The notes beneath the pieces are model-generated. The model had not been told where the DNA came from. It did no database searches and saw nothing but the letters and a program-made list of their open reading frames with translations. Source: Runella sp. MFBS21 (GTDB lineage Bacteria; Bacteroidota; Bacteroidia; Cytophagales; Spirosomataceae). Taken from it: DNA of 64,000 nucleotides. Every line of letters begins with the position of its first letter. The first letter of the stretch is position 1. The stretch is taken from assembly GCF_029433105.1 (NCBI RefSeq), contig NZ_JARNTW010000009.1, positions 1-64,000 on the forward strand, written 5' to 3'. Both the position numbers and the translations under genes were made by a program. Positions 1-7,851 of this stretch are shown in pieces.

Positions 1-109
1 CTTATTGAACATACTGACATTCAAAATGCCGCTAAATGCCGTTCTGATAAGGGTACTTTGTTACATATTTTTGGTAAAATCGCTACCGCTTTGTGCATTT
101 ACATCTTTT

Positions 110-400
110 TCAACTCTTGATTCGCATTAATTGTTCATTAGTGGAATCTACCTGACTTAAACCAACCAACTTCCCATTTTTATAAATATTATATTGCTTA
201 GAGATAGTTTGATTCTGAACAATTTTTAGTTGTTTATCTTGAAAATTGCTCAAATATTTCTCTAAAGTGGGAGTAGTAAGGAGAACTTGTACTATTTGAG
301 TCGTATCTGATTCGGTAAGAGAATCATGCTCGTTACGATGGTTACAAGCGCCTAGGCAGCCCATGAAAGAGATGAAAATTAGGATAAGTGATGGTTTCAT
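110..400 (-). CDS. Small hypothetical lipoprotein
   Basis: A 96-residue protein of unknown function. It starts at an ATG and has a hydrophobic signal segment (residues 4-17) ending in a lipobox, LGAC, with Cys19 as the predicted lipidation site, so it is probably anchored to a membrane facing the periplasm. After the cysteine comes a polar sequence rich in Asn, Thr, Gln and Lys. I recognise no domain. It sits in an AT-rich stretch together with a second small lipoprotein on the same strand (588-1151), 187 bases away. Function is not inferable. Confidence 0.6.
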   Translation of the reverse strand: MKPSLILIFISFMGCLGACNHRNEHDSLTESDTTQIVQVLLTTPTLEKYLSNFQDKQLKIVQNQTISKQYNIYKNGKLVGLSQVDSTNEQLMRIKS

Positions 401-587
401 AAGATTTAGGTATGGAAGCTATATTTTATGGGTGGATTAGCTTTTTTCTAAAATGAAATTACTCACCATTTTATGGCTATTTCTATACACTATGCTTTTT
501 GAAATCTACCAAAATTATGGCCAAGTATTGACAAAAAAATATATTTGAAGAAGTAATCCAAAAATTCGGCATTTTATCTGATTTTAG

Positions 588-1151
588 TTAATCCAAAATA
601 ATACTGCCGTTTGATTCTACAAATCTGTCCATTTCTTGATCATTTAAGAGATAGAAAAATGAAGTATTAATTGGCTGAAAACCAAAGACTATGATAGATA
701 CACATTCGTTTATTTTAACTTTGTAATAGGTGATTTTTTGAAACTGTGTTTTGTTTATTACTATTGGTTTTTTGTATAAATCTTTTAATTGGGTAGCAAT
801 CATTTTTGTATCATTGGTACTCCAATCCAAAAAACTAATACCATAAATTCCCTTTTCTAATAGTTCGTCTTTTTTTTGATTTTCATTCATAGTATATCTG
901 TTATCATCATAACCCTTTCGATAATAAGCAACTATCTTTCTAGATTGTGCCAAAGCCGTATCAGCAAGTAAAGCTCTTCTTTTGAATTTTAAATCGTACG
1001 AATAAATAGCGTCTTTGGCTGAAATAGGAAAAGAAATAATGTGGCCTTTGTGTACTAAAGAAGTACTTGGGCAAGAATTAGCTGGGTCACAACTACTTAT
1101 AAGTATAACTACTGATATACTTATTAATATATTTATGGAAACCAAGTTCAT
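588..1151 (-). CDS. Hypothetical lipoprotein
   Basis: A 187-residue protein of unknown function starting at an ATG. The first 20 residues are hydrophobic and end in a lipobox, LISSC, with Cys21 as the lipidation site, followed by a second cysteine (Cys27). The rest is a mixed polar and aromatic sequence without a motif I recognise. It is very AT-rich, like its smaller lipoprotein neighbour, and unlike the higher-GC housekeeping genes after 2 kb; this could reflect horizontal origin or weak constraint. A good -7 promoter match lies about 40 bases upstream. Confidence 0.65.
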   Translation of the reverse strand: MNLVSINILISISVVILISSCDPANSCPSTSLVHKGHIISFPISAKDAIYSYDLKFKRRALLADTALAQSRKIVAYYRKGYDDNRYTMNENQKKDELLEKGIYGISFLDWSTNDTKMIATQLKDLYKKPIVINKTQFQKITYYKVKINECVSIIVFGFQPINTSFFYLLNDQEMDRFVESNGSIILD

Positions 1152-1449
1152 ACAAATAAAAAAGTGAAATAATAAAATACCTACTTGCTACAAAAATATT
1201 TTGACTCGGCTTTTTCTTATCGTTTTATAAGGTTTCCAATGATTTATCATTTAGTGGACATCCTATAAAATTTATTTTTATCCGTAAAATCTAAAATTAG
1301 ATTTTGCCAAAAATTCTATGGAAGATGTGGCAGCATTTCCAGAAGAAGGAATTTATTAGTCTATGAGCTTAAATATATTGTTTTTTGACTGTGATTTTAC
1401 TTCTAAAATAAACAGCGATGCCAAAAAAACCTCATAATTCTAGCTGCTA
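1152..1449. other. AT-rich intergenic region with no gene
   Basis: About 300 bases between two minus-strand genes. Apart from the -7 element near 1191 I see nothing definite. There is no strong hairpin followed by a T-run for the upstream gene, and no RNA gene fold. A 13-codon open frame near 1317 on the plus strand is too short to support. Confidence 0.5.
1191..1198 (-). promoter_or_regulatory. Putative -7 promoter element for the lipoprotein gene at 588-1151
   Basis: On the minus strand these bases read TATTTTTG, an 8/8 match to the Bacteroidota -7 consensus TAnnTTTG. It lies about 40 bases before the ATG at 1151. I do not see a convincing -33 TTTG at the usual spacing, so this is only a plausible promoter. 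Confidence 0.35.
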
Positions 1450-1956
1450 TCATAAGCCGTTCCATTTGATTTGCTTTACTCCATTTTTTGAGAAAGTTAC
1501 CGACAATACGGGAGGGTCAAAGGCAAGTAAGGAAGTCTCTATTAAGTCTTTGCTAATCTTTTTGGCGGTTTGTTGGGGAACCAAATATTTCTTTAATTTT
1601 TTGGTGAGATACTTCGCAAACGCCTCATTTCCTTGCATTAGTTTTCCGAGACCATTGTCAACTAAGAAAAAGTAGCCTTTGTGCTTGAATACAAAAAAAG
1701 GCTTAAAACTTTCGGTAATTGCCTCAAACGTGGCGATAGCCTCCACCTGATAAAGAATAGTGTCCTGAACCACCGCCATAGACAGATGTACGACTCTGTG
1801 AGTAGGGACTTTTTCGGTATAGTGATTGAGAACACCTAAAGTTAACGTGTCGTTAAAGGTTATTTCTCTGGAAAAGAAGGGGTCTTTCTTACTTTGAGCA
1901 GAGCTATAAGAGCCTATAAAAAAAATAAAATAGCAAATCCAAAGTAGCGTCTTCAT
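1450..1956 (-). CDS. Hypothetical secreted protein
   Basis: A 168-residue protein of unknown function. I chose the ATG at 1956 because it gives a clean signal peptide (MKTLLWICYFIFFIGSYSSAQ, hydrophobic core then SSAQ cleavage region). An ATG at 1968 and a GTG at 1992 lie upstream in frame and would add 4 or 12 residues. The mature part is Lys-rich with a central beta-like segment around FVFKHKGYFFLVD and a basic C-terminal half. No domain recognised. It stands alone between the lipoprotein pair and the rnc-fabF-acpP cluster and is probably exported to the periplasm. Confidence 0.6.
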   Translation of the reverse strand: MKTLLWICYFIFFIGSYSSAQSKKDPFFSREITFNDTLTLGVLNHYTEKVPTHRVVHLSMAVVQDTILYQVEAIATFEAITESFKPFFVFKHKGYFFLVDNGLGKLMQGNEAFAKYLTKKLKKYLVPQQTAKKISKDLIETSLLAFDPPVLSVTFSKNGVKQIKWNGL

Positions 1957-2067
1957 AGTCTGCACCATTGGCGGGGGCAACAATAAATACACGATAAAAC
2001 TTTTGGAGAATGTTCAGAAACGTTGAGTGAATAGGACGCCCGAAAAAGTAAATTTGGGGAAGTATGA

Positions 2068-2814
2068 TTACTTCAATTCCAATTGTTCACAAGCTTTTTC
2101 GGCGGCCGATTGTTCGGCTTTTTTCTTAGAATAGCCACTACCTTGGGCAAATACCTCGCCGTCAAGGGTCACTTGAGAAATAAATTCGCGGAAGTGGCGG
2201 CTGCCTTTTTCTTCCACAATCGCAAAGCGTACTTCTTTACCTTCACGCTGTGCCCATTCGATAAGGCGGCTTTTGAAGTTGGCGTTGTTGTTGATAAGTG
2301 CGTCTAAATCGTAGTGAGTGAGGAGTTCTTTGGTGATAAATTTCCGCGTAAAACGAAAACCTTTGTCCAGATATACCGCACCTACGAGCGCTTCGAGGGC
2401 ATCGCCATACATAGAAGAATTGGGCGGCATTCCTTTGCGGTTGCCGTCAAACTCAATCAGGCGGTCGAGGCCGATTTTACGAGCGATACCATTGAGGGTT
2501 TCACGATTGACAATCCGCGAGCGGATTTCGGTTAAGAAACCTTCATCTTTGTAAGGGAATTTTTTGAAGAGGTACTCCGCTATCACCATACCGAGTACTG
2601 AGTCGCCTAGATACTCCAATCGTTCGTTTGATTCTCTAAAACCTTTGATATTGGTTTCTTTGGAAGCGGAAGTATGGCGAAAAGCTAGCTGATAAACCTC
2701 CAAATTTGAAGGTTTTTCGCCGATGATTAATTCTACGGCCTTTCTAAATTTCTTTTCGGGGGACATATTCCCCGGTTTAAAGAAATCAATAATGGGATTT
2801 AACACCGTAGCCAA
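2068..2814 (-). CDS. rnc: Ribonuclease III
   Basis: Endoribonuclease that cleaves double-stranded RNA in rRNA processing and mRNA turnover; cytoplasmic. The 248 residues hold the RNase III catalytic domain (about 25-155) with the signature ERLEYLGDS (residues 64-72; Glu64, Glu67, Asp71) and the second metal-binding motif GDALEA (Asp138, Glu141). A double-stranded RNA-binding domain follows (about 180-246) ending in the typical SKKKAEQSAAEKA helix. The start is uncertain: a TTG at 2814 opens the frame and the first ATG is at 2766, just before the catalytic domain. Relatives usually carry a short N-terminal extension, so I kept the longer form. It lies 72 bases after fabF on the same strand, in the fabF-rnc order common in this phylum. 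Confidence 0.95.
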   Translation of the reverse strand: MATVLNPIIDFFKPGNMSPEKKFRKAVELIIGEKPSNLEVYQLAFRHTSASKETNIKGFRESNERLEYLGDSVLGMVIAEYLFKKFPYKDEGFLTEIRSRIVNRETLNGIARKIGLDRLIEFDGNRKGMPPNSSMYGDALEALVGAVYLDKGFRFTRKFITKELLTHYDLDALINNNANFKSRLIEWAQREGKEVRFAIVEEKGSRHFREFISQVTLDGEVFAQGSGYSKKKAEQSAAEKACEQLELK

Positions 2815-2886
2815 AGGAGGTGAATTTAAAGTTTTTACAATCTACAGTTTTTGATTGAAAAAATCAATCCTTACTGTTAAAATTAT

Positions 2887-4182
2887 TTACCCCTCAAATT
2901 TACGAAATACCACGCAGGTATTGTGTCCACCAAAACCAAAAGTATTGCTGATAGCAATATTTACCTTACGAGATTGTGCCTCATTGAAAGTCAAGTTCAA
3001 CCGAGGATTGATATCAGGGTCATCGGTGACGTGATTGATGGTAGGAGGGATTTTTTGCTCTTGGATTGCCAAAATAGAAGCTACTGCCTCTACAGCGCCT
3101 GCTCCTCCCAACAAGTGGCCCACCATTGATTTTGTAGAACTAATGTTGATATTGTAAGCGTGGTCACCAAAAAGCCGTTCAATAGCCTTGATTTCTTGGG
3201 GATCTCCAATAGGAGTAGAAGTACCGTGAGTGTTGATATAATCAACTTGCTCAGGGGTGATTTCGGCATCTTCAAGGGCATTTTTCATGCACATGTAAGC
3301 ACCTATACCGTCGGGGTGAGGAGCTGTAATGTGATAAGCATCCGAAGACATACCTCCGCCCAAAATTTCGGCATATATTTTGGCACCGCGTGCGATAGCG
3401 TGTTCGTATTCTTCCAAAATCAAACACGCACCACCTTCTCCTAAGACAAAACCGTCGCGGTCTTTATCGTAAGGACGAGAAGCGGTACTGGGGTCATCGT
3501 TACGTTCTGACATTGCTTTGAGGGCGTTGAAGCCTCCTACACCAGCTTGAGTAATAGCCGCTTCTGACCCACCTGATACGCAAATATCGATTTTGCCAAG
3601 GCGAATATAGTTGAAAGCGTCAATCAAGGAGTTGTTGGAAGAAGCGCAAGCCGATACCGTAACGTATGAAGGCCCTAACAGACCGTGCCGGATAGATAAA
3701 ATCCCTGAGGCACTATCTGCGATCATTTTAGGAATAAAAAATGGGTTGATGCGGGGAGTGCCGTCACCTTTGGCGAAGCTAATGATTTCTTCTTCAAAAG
3801 TTTTGAGACCTCCGATTCCGCCACCCCAGATACAGCCTACTCGGTGTAGGTTGACTGGCAAATCGGTCGGAATACCTTTTTCGAAGTCAATAGGTTTGAG
3901 GTATTCATCCAAACCAGCATCTCTGATGGCTTCTGCGGCCGCAACTACCGCAAATTGGGTATATAAATCCATTTTACGGGCTTCCTGACGGGGAATAAAC
4001 TGCGACATGTCTAGCCCCTTGACTTCACAGGCAAAGCGGGTTTTGAACTTAGTTGCGTCAAATCGGGTAATAGGCCCAGCCCCGCTGGTACCACTAAAAA
4101 GTCCCTCTTTGTATTCCGATAGCGTATTGCCGATAGGAGTTAAAGCCCCCATCCCTGTCACTACCACTCGTCTTAAAATCAT
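2887..4182 (-). CDS. fabF: 3-oxoacyl-[acyl-carrier-protein] synthase II
   Basis: Condensing enzyme of type II fatty acid synthesis, elongating acyl-ACP with malonyl-ACP in the cytoplasm. It is 431 residues, slightly longer than typical KAS II. The catalytic Cys179 lies in VSACASSNNS, His319 in NTHGTSTPIGDP, Lys351 in SSTKSMVGH and His356 in the same segment, so the Cys-His-His set with the conserved Lys is complete. A short insert around residues 97-115 (KPIDFEKGIPTDLPV) explains the extra length. It follows acpP by 31 bases on the same strand and is almost certainly co-transcribed with it, which pairs the enzyme with its carrier protein. Confidence 0.97.
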   Translation of the reverse strand: MILRRVVVTGMGALTPIGNTLSEYKEGLFSGTSGAGPITRFDATKFKTRFACEVKGLDMSQFIPRQEARKMDLYTQFAVVAAAEAIRDAGLDEYLKPIDFEKGIPTDLPVNLHRVGCIWGGGIGGLKTFEEEIISFAKGDGTPRINPFFIPKMIADSASGILSIRHGLLGPSYVTVSACASSNNSLIDAFNYIRLGKIDICVSGGSEAAITQAGVGGFNALKAMSERNDDPSTASRPYDKDRDGFVLGEGGACLILEEYEHAIARGAKIYAEILGGGMSSDAYHITAPHPDGIGAYMCMKNALEDAEITPEQVDYINTHGTSTPIGDPQEIKAIERLFGDHAYNINISSTKSMVGHLLGGAGAVEAVASILAIQEQKIPPTINHVTDDPDINPRLNLTFNEAQSRKVNIAISNTFGFGGHNTCVVFRKFEG

Positions 4183-4213
4183 AAAATGGATCTATAAATT
4201 AAGAAAAATAAGC

Positions 4214-4450
4214 TTACTTGACGTTTTCTTCGAGGTATTTGACAGCCTGACCTACCGTTCCGATGTGTTCAGCTTGGTCATCAGGAATCGAAACGTTAAA
4301 TTCTTTTTCGAATTCCATAATCAATTCTACCGTATCGAGCGAATCAGCGCCGAGGTCGTTGGTGAAGCTAGCTTCTTCAGTCACTTCTGACTCATCAACG
4401 CCTAATTTATCAACGATAATTTTCTTTACTTTTTCTGCAATCTCTGACAT
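4214..4450 (-). CDS. acpP: Acyl carrier protein
   Basis: Carrier of growing acyl chains in fatty acid synthesis. The 78-residue acidic protein has the phosphopantetheine site GADSLDTVE with Ser37, the usual ACP length, and the acidic helix II that contacts partner enzymes. It starts at an ATG. It heads the acpP-fabF-rnc run on the minus strand, with a promoter candidate in the 57-base gap after nadD. Confidence 0.98.
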   Translation of the reverse strand: MSEIAEKVKKIIVDKLGVDESEVTEEASFTNDLGADSLDTVELIMEFEKEFNVSIPDDQAEHIGTVGQAVKYLEENVK

Positions 4451-4480
4451 TTTTTTGAGGAGTTTGGTTCAAAAACGCTG

Positions 4481-4512
4481 CAAAGTAATGTATTTCAAAG
4501 CAGATTGTCAAA
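4481..4512 (-). promoter_or_regulatory. Putative promoter of acpP-fabF
   Basis: Read on the minus strand, TTTGAC (4507-4512) is followed after about 18 bases by TTACTTTG (4481-4488), a 7/8 match to the -7 consensus TAnnTTTG with roughly the spacing expected for the Bacteroidota primary sigma factor. The -33 part overlaps the stop codon of nadD, so acpP can be expressed independently of it. Confidence 0.45.
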
Positions 4513-5080
4513 TATAAAATTTCTTCCTTTGTATCATCTCCTCCACAACATCCGCTACCATATACCGAATAGAACGTCTATTTTTGATGGATTCGCGAAT
4601 AAAAGTAGCAGAAATATCTAATAAAGGTGCCGAAAAAAAACGTACCGCAGGGTGATTCCCAAATTCATGAGGAGGGACATTTGGGCGTGGATATACATAT
4701 AATCCGTAATATTCTAAGATAGCTTCATAGTTTTTCCAGTTTCTAAATTGTGCTAAATTGTCTTCTCCGATGATAAGCTTAAAAGTATGCTGGGGGTATT
4801 TTTCTTGTAGTTTGGTCAGTGTATCAATCGTATAGCTTGGCTTGGGCATCGAAAATTCTACATCACTTACTTTTAGTTTGTGGTTGTCGGCGATGGCTTT
4901 GTCTACCATATCATAACGGTCAAACTCGTGCAGCAATCCTTTGTTCTTTTTAAAAGGATTTTGGGGAGATACCACAAACCACACCTGTTCTAAATCGGTA
5001 GAAGTTGCCATGGTATTGGCGATAATGAGATGGCCTACGTGAATAGGGTTAAAAGACCCAAAGAATAATCCTATTTTCAT
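4508..5080 (-). CDS. nadD: Nicotinate-nucleotide adenylyltransferase
   Basis: Converts nicotinate mononucleotide and ATP to deamido-NAD in NAD synthesis; cytoplasmic. The 190-residue protein shows the nucleotidyltransferase signature GSFNPIHVGH (residues 8-17) and the second motif ISATFIR near the C-terminus, which corresponds to the ISSTxxR ATP-binding motif. Length is typical. I chose the ATG at 5080 because the family starts directly with MKIGLFFGSFNP; a TTG at 5095 would add five residues. It lies upstream of acpP on the same strand and diverges from the M20 hydrolase gene. Confidence 0.95.
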   Translation of the reverse strand: MKIGLFFGSFNPIHVGHLIIANTMATSTDLEQVWFVVSPQNPFKKNKGLLHEFDRYDMVDKAIADNHKLKVSDVEFSMPKPSYTIDTLTKLQEKYPQHTFKLIIGEDNLAQFRNWKNYEAILEYYGLYVYPRPNVPPHEFGNHPAVRFFSAPLLDISATFIRESIKNRRSIRYMVADVVEEMIQRKKFYI

Positions 5081-5164
5081 TGTTTTGAGTACCAAAATAA
5101 AGTGGCAAAATAGATTTTTAAGGAGCTAAACGGGTGGATACTGCGTCATCCGCATTCTATTTTG

Positions 5165-5172
5165 TAGTTTTG
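5165..5172 (+). promoter_or_regulatory. Putative -7 promoter element for the M20 hydrolase gene
   Basis: TAGTTTTG is an 8/8 match to TAnnTTTG, 26 bases before the ATG at 5199. No clear TTTG stands at the expected -33 position, so the call rests on the -7 element alone. Confidence 0.4.
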
Positions 5173-5198
5173 TCTGGTCAAAGTTAAGACTATTTAAA

Positions 5199-6386
5199 AT
5201 GTTAGAAAAAATCAAAGTTTTATCTAAGGCTTATGCCGAAGATACGGTTGCTAATCGTCGACATTTACATACTCATCCCGAATTGTCGTTTCAGGAGTAT
5301 AACACGGCTCTATTTGTAGCCTCAAGATTGAGAGATATGGGGCTTGCTCCCCAAGAAGGAGTAGCCGACACGGGGGTAGTTGTAATGATTGAAGGCAAAA
5401 ACCCCGACAGTCGCGTTGTGGCACTTCGTGCGGATATGGACGCTTTGCCAATCATCGAAGCAAACGAGGTTTCGTATAAGTCACAAAACCCCGGCGTGAT
5501 GCACGCTTGTGGGCATGATGTACACACGTCGTCGTTGCTCAGTACGGCGCGTATTCTGAATGAATTGAAAGACGATTTTGAAGGAACAGTAAAATTGATT
5601 TTTCAACCTGGTGAAGAAAAAATCCCAGGAGGAGCTTCTTTGATGATAAAAGAAGGAGTACTCCAAAACCCTACCCCTGCGAGTATTTTGGGACAGCACG
5701 TAGCCCCTAATGTGCCTGTAGGTAAAATTGGCTTTAGAGAAGGGATGTACATGGCTAGTACCGACGAACTTTACTTAACTGTAAAAGGAAAAGGGGGGCA
5801 TGGGGCTATGCCTGATACGCTCATTGATCCTATCCTGATTGCATCTCATATCATCGTAGGGCTACAGCAGGTGATTAGCCGTAATCGCAAGCCAGCCGCA
5901 CCGTCAGTATTGTCTTTCGGTAAGGTGATTGCTAATGGCGCCACCAATGTCATTCCCAATGAAGTATATATAGAAGGGACGTTCCGTTGTATGGACGAAG
6001 AATGGAGAGAAGAAGGCTGGAAGCGAATCACCAAGATAGCGCAAGGATTGGCCGAAGCCATGGGCGGAAGCTGCGAAGTAGAGGTTAGAAAAGGATACCC
6101 TTTTCTCAAAAATCATCCCGAACTTACTCGGCGTACCAAAGCTGCTGCCGTAGCTTACATGGGTGCCGAAAACGTGATAGATTTGGATTTGTGGCTCGCA
6201 GGAGAAGATTTTGCGTTTTATTCGCAAGTAACTGACGCGTGTTTTTATCGACTAGGAACCCGCAACGAGGCGCGGGGTATCGTATCGGGGGTGCATACGC
6301 CTACTTTTGATATCGACGAATCTGCGTTGGAAATTGGCCCTGGTTTGATGGCTTGGTTGGCATTAGAAGAATTAAAAATTAGCTGA
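5199..6386 (+). CDS. M20 family metal-dependent amidohydrolase
   Basis: Zinc-type amidohydrolase of the M20D group, which hydrolyses N-acyl amino acids (hippurate hydrolase, N-acetyl-amino-acid deacetylase, IAA-amino-acid hydrolase); the substrate here cannot be told. The 395 residues carry the N-terminal HLHTHPELS motif (22-30), ALRADMDALPI (75-85), the metal motif HACGHDVHT (102-110; His102, Cys104, His106) and FQPGEE (135-140) with the catalytic glutamate. A dimerisation lid domain (about 185-300) and a final metal-binding segment near GVHTPTFDID follow. There is no signal peptide, so it is probably cytoplasmic. It starts a plus-strand run and is divergent from nadD. Confidence 0.9.
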   Translation: MLEKIKVLSKAYAEDTVANRRHLHTHPELSFQEYNTALFVASRLRDMGLAPQEGVADTGVVVMIEGKNPDSRVVALRADMDALPIIEANEVSYKSQNPGVMHACGHDVHTSSLLSTARILNELKDDFEGTVKLIFQPGEEKIPGGASLMIKEGVLQNPTPASILGQHVAPNVPVGKIGFREGMYMASTDELYLTVKGKGGHGAMPDTLIDPILIASHIIVGLQQVISRNRKPAAPSVLSFGKVIANGATNVIPNEVYIEGTFRCMDEEWREEGWKRITKIAQGLAEAMGGSCEVEVRKGYPFLKNHPELTRRTKAAAVAYMGAENVIDLDLWLAGEDFAFYSQVTDACFYRLGTRNEARGIVSGVHTPTFDIDESALEIGPGLMAWLALEELKIS

Positions 6387-6396
6387 TATTTTGGCA

Positions 6397-6855
6397 ATGA
6401 ATAAAATCCTCCCTTTGATTTGTTTTTTGATTCCTTGGATGTCTTTTGCCCAAGAAAACACGGCAAAGCCTACGCCTTTTGCTGTTTCCAAACATCCCTT
6501 TACTTATACAGGGCGGCAGATGATTGTAGGTCAAGCCATCGGAGGATTAGAAAAAGAATACCGTTTGCTTGAAGACGGGGGAATTTATCGACGCATGAAT
6601 ACTTCTCAGGAGTTTGAAGTCTTAGGTGAACAAACCAAACAAAATATCGAGACGGCATTTAAAGCCTTAAAAGATGTGAATTTTGAGGAGATAAATTTTA
6701 AACACCCAAGTCGTAGTTCATACTTTATTATTCTGAAAACGGGTTCAAAAGAGCATAAGGTCATATGGGGAGATGCCAAGCATCCAGCCCCTGAATCAGT
6801 GCTGAAAGTTTATAAAGCTTTTATGGGGATGATTCCTGCAAGTATGCGATTATGA
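6397..6855 (+). CDS. Hypothetical secreted protein
   Basis: A 152-residue protein of unknown function. I chose the ATG at 6397, ten bases after the previous stop, which gives the signal peptide MNKILPLICFLIPWMSFAQ; a TTG at 6391 is an alternative. The mature protein has a beta-like central part (HKVIWGD) and resembles in general character the small exported proteins in which a threshold-like FKALKDVNFEEI segment precedes a strand pair, but I recognise no family with certainty. The short gap suggests co-transcription with the M20 hydrolase. Confidence 0.65.
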   Translation: MNKILPLICFLIPWMSFAQENTAKPTPFAVSKHPFTYTGRQMIVGQAIGGLEKEYRLLEDGGIYRRMNTSQEFEVLGEQTKQNIETAFKALKDVNFEEINFKHPSRSSYFIILKTGSKEHKVIWGDAKHPAPESVLKVYKAFMGMIPASMRL

Positions 6856-6993
6856 AAGCCTTTGCTTAAGTTCAAGAACTTTATTTATAAATTTCAATAG
6901 TAAACCTGCCTCTTCTCAGAGTAATATACGTATCAACAGTGACTAAAAACCTGCATTTTACTATAAATCAATTGATAACATCTAAATTATATT

Positions 6994-7764
6994 ATGCGTC
7001 TTAAAGATAAAGTAGCCCTTATTACGGGTGGCAGCAGCGGAATTGGCCGCGAAACGGCATTGTTATTTGCACAAGAAGGAGCTGCAGTGGTGGTGGCTGA
7101 TATCAACGAAGCTGCTAAAGAAACCGTAGAACTCATCGAAAAACAAGGTGGAAAAGCGGCCTATATTCGTACCGATGTTTCTAAAGCTTCTGATTGTGAA
7201 AACATGGTGGCTTTTGCTGAACAAACTTTTGGCAAGCTCAACATCATTTTCAACAATGCGGGTATCATGCACAGCGATGATGACAATGCCATCACAACTG
7301 AAGAATCAGTGTGGGATCTCACTATGAATATCAATGTAAAAGGAGTCTTTTTTGGATGTAAATATGCTATTCCTGCCCTTCGTCGTGCTGGAGGAGGGAG
7401 TATCATCAATACAGCCTCTTTTGTAGCATTGTTGGGTGCTGCTACTCCCCAAATCGCCTATACTGCTAGTAAGGGAGCGGTGTTGTCGATGAGTCGTGAA
7501 CTGTCGGTGATTCATGCTCGTGAAAATATCCGTGTTAATGCGCTTTGTCCTGGCCCACTGCGGACTGAGCTTTTGATGAAATTTTTGAATACTGAAGAGA
7601 AAAAACAGCGTCGCTTGGTTCATATTCCTATGGGACGTTTCGGCGAAGCCAAAGAAATGGCTTATGCGGCACTCTACCTTGCCTCTGATGAATCTTCTTA
7701 TGTGACGGGTACAGAGTTTTTGGTAGACGGTGGTATCACCGCTGCGTATGTTACGCCCGAATAA
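6994..7764 (+). CDS. SDR family NAD(P)-dependent oxidoreductase
   Basis: Classical short-chain dehydrogenase/reductase, 256 residues, cytoplasmic. The Rossmann motif is TGGSSGIG (11-18), with Asp36 after the second strand (VVADI), which points to NAD rather than NADP. NNAG is at 87-90, and the catalytic residues are Ser142, Tyr156 and Lys160 (YTASK). The C-terminal TGTEFLVDGG is typical. The substrate is not predictable from sequence. It starts at an ATG after a 138-base gap and is followed by a strong palindromic terminator, so it ends the plus-strand run. Confidence 0.92.
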   Translation: MRLKDKVALITGGSSGIGRETALLFAQEGAAVVVADINEAAKETVELIEKQGGKAAYIRTDVSKASDCENMVAFAEQTFGKLNIIFNNAGIMHSDDDNAITTEESVWDLTMNINVKGVFFGCKYAIPALRRAGGGSIINTASFVALLGAATPQIAYTASKGAVLSMSRELSVIHARENIRVNALCPGPLRTELLMKFLNTEEKKQRRLVHIPMGRFGEAKEMAYAALYLASDESSYVTGTEFLVDGGITAAYVTPE

Positions 7765-7780
7765 CTTGCCACTTTTTCTT

Positions 7781-7830
7781 TTTATATAAACAAAGCCGCT
7801 GTCAATTGACAGCGGCTTTGTTTATATAAA
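7781..7830. terminator. Perfect 50-bp palindrome, bidirectional terminator
   Basis: Bases 7781-7805 are the exact reverse complement of 7806-7830. The GC-rich core is AAAGCCGCTGTCAA with A-runs on one side and T-runs on the other, on both strands. It lies between the converging SDR gene and the S41 protease gene and should terminate both. Confidence 0.85.
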
Positions 7831-7851
7831 ACATTGTAAAATGTCGATTAT

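Noticed and set aside
1-120. Open frame of 39 codons running in from the window edge on the plus strand
   Set aside because: Could be the end of a gene outside the window, but it overlaps the end of the lipoprotein gene and carries no motif I can name.
1418-1675. Open frame of 85 codons on the plus strand near 1.5 kb
   Set aside because: Almost all of it is antisense to the secreted-protein gene at 1450-1956, which has a real signal peptide.
2814-2823. AAAGGAGGTG next to the rnc start
   Set aside because: It is a Shine-Dalgarno-like sequence on the plus strand, while rnc is on the minus strand, and no plus-strand gene starts after it.
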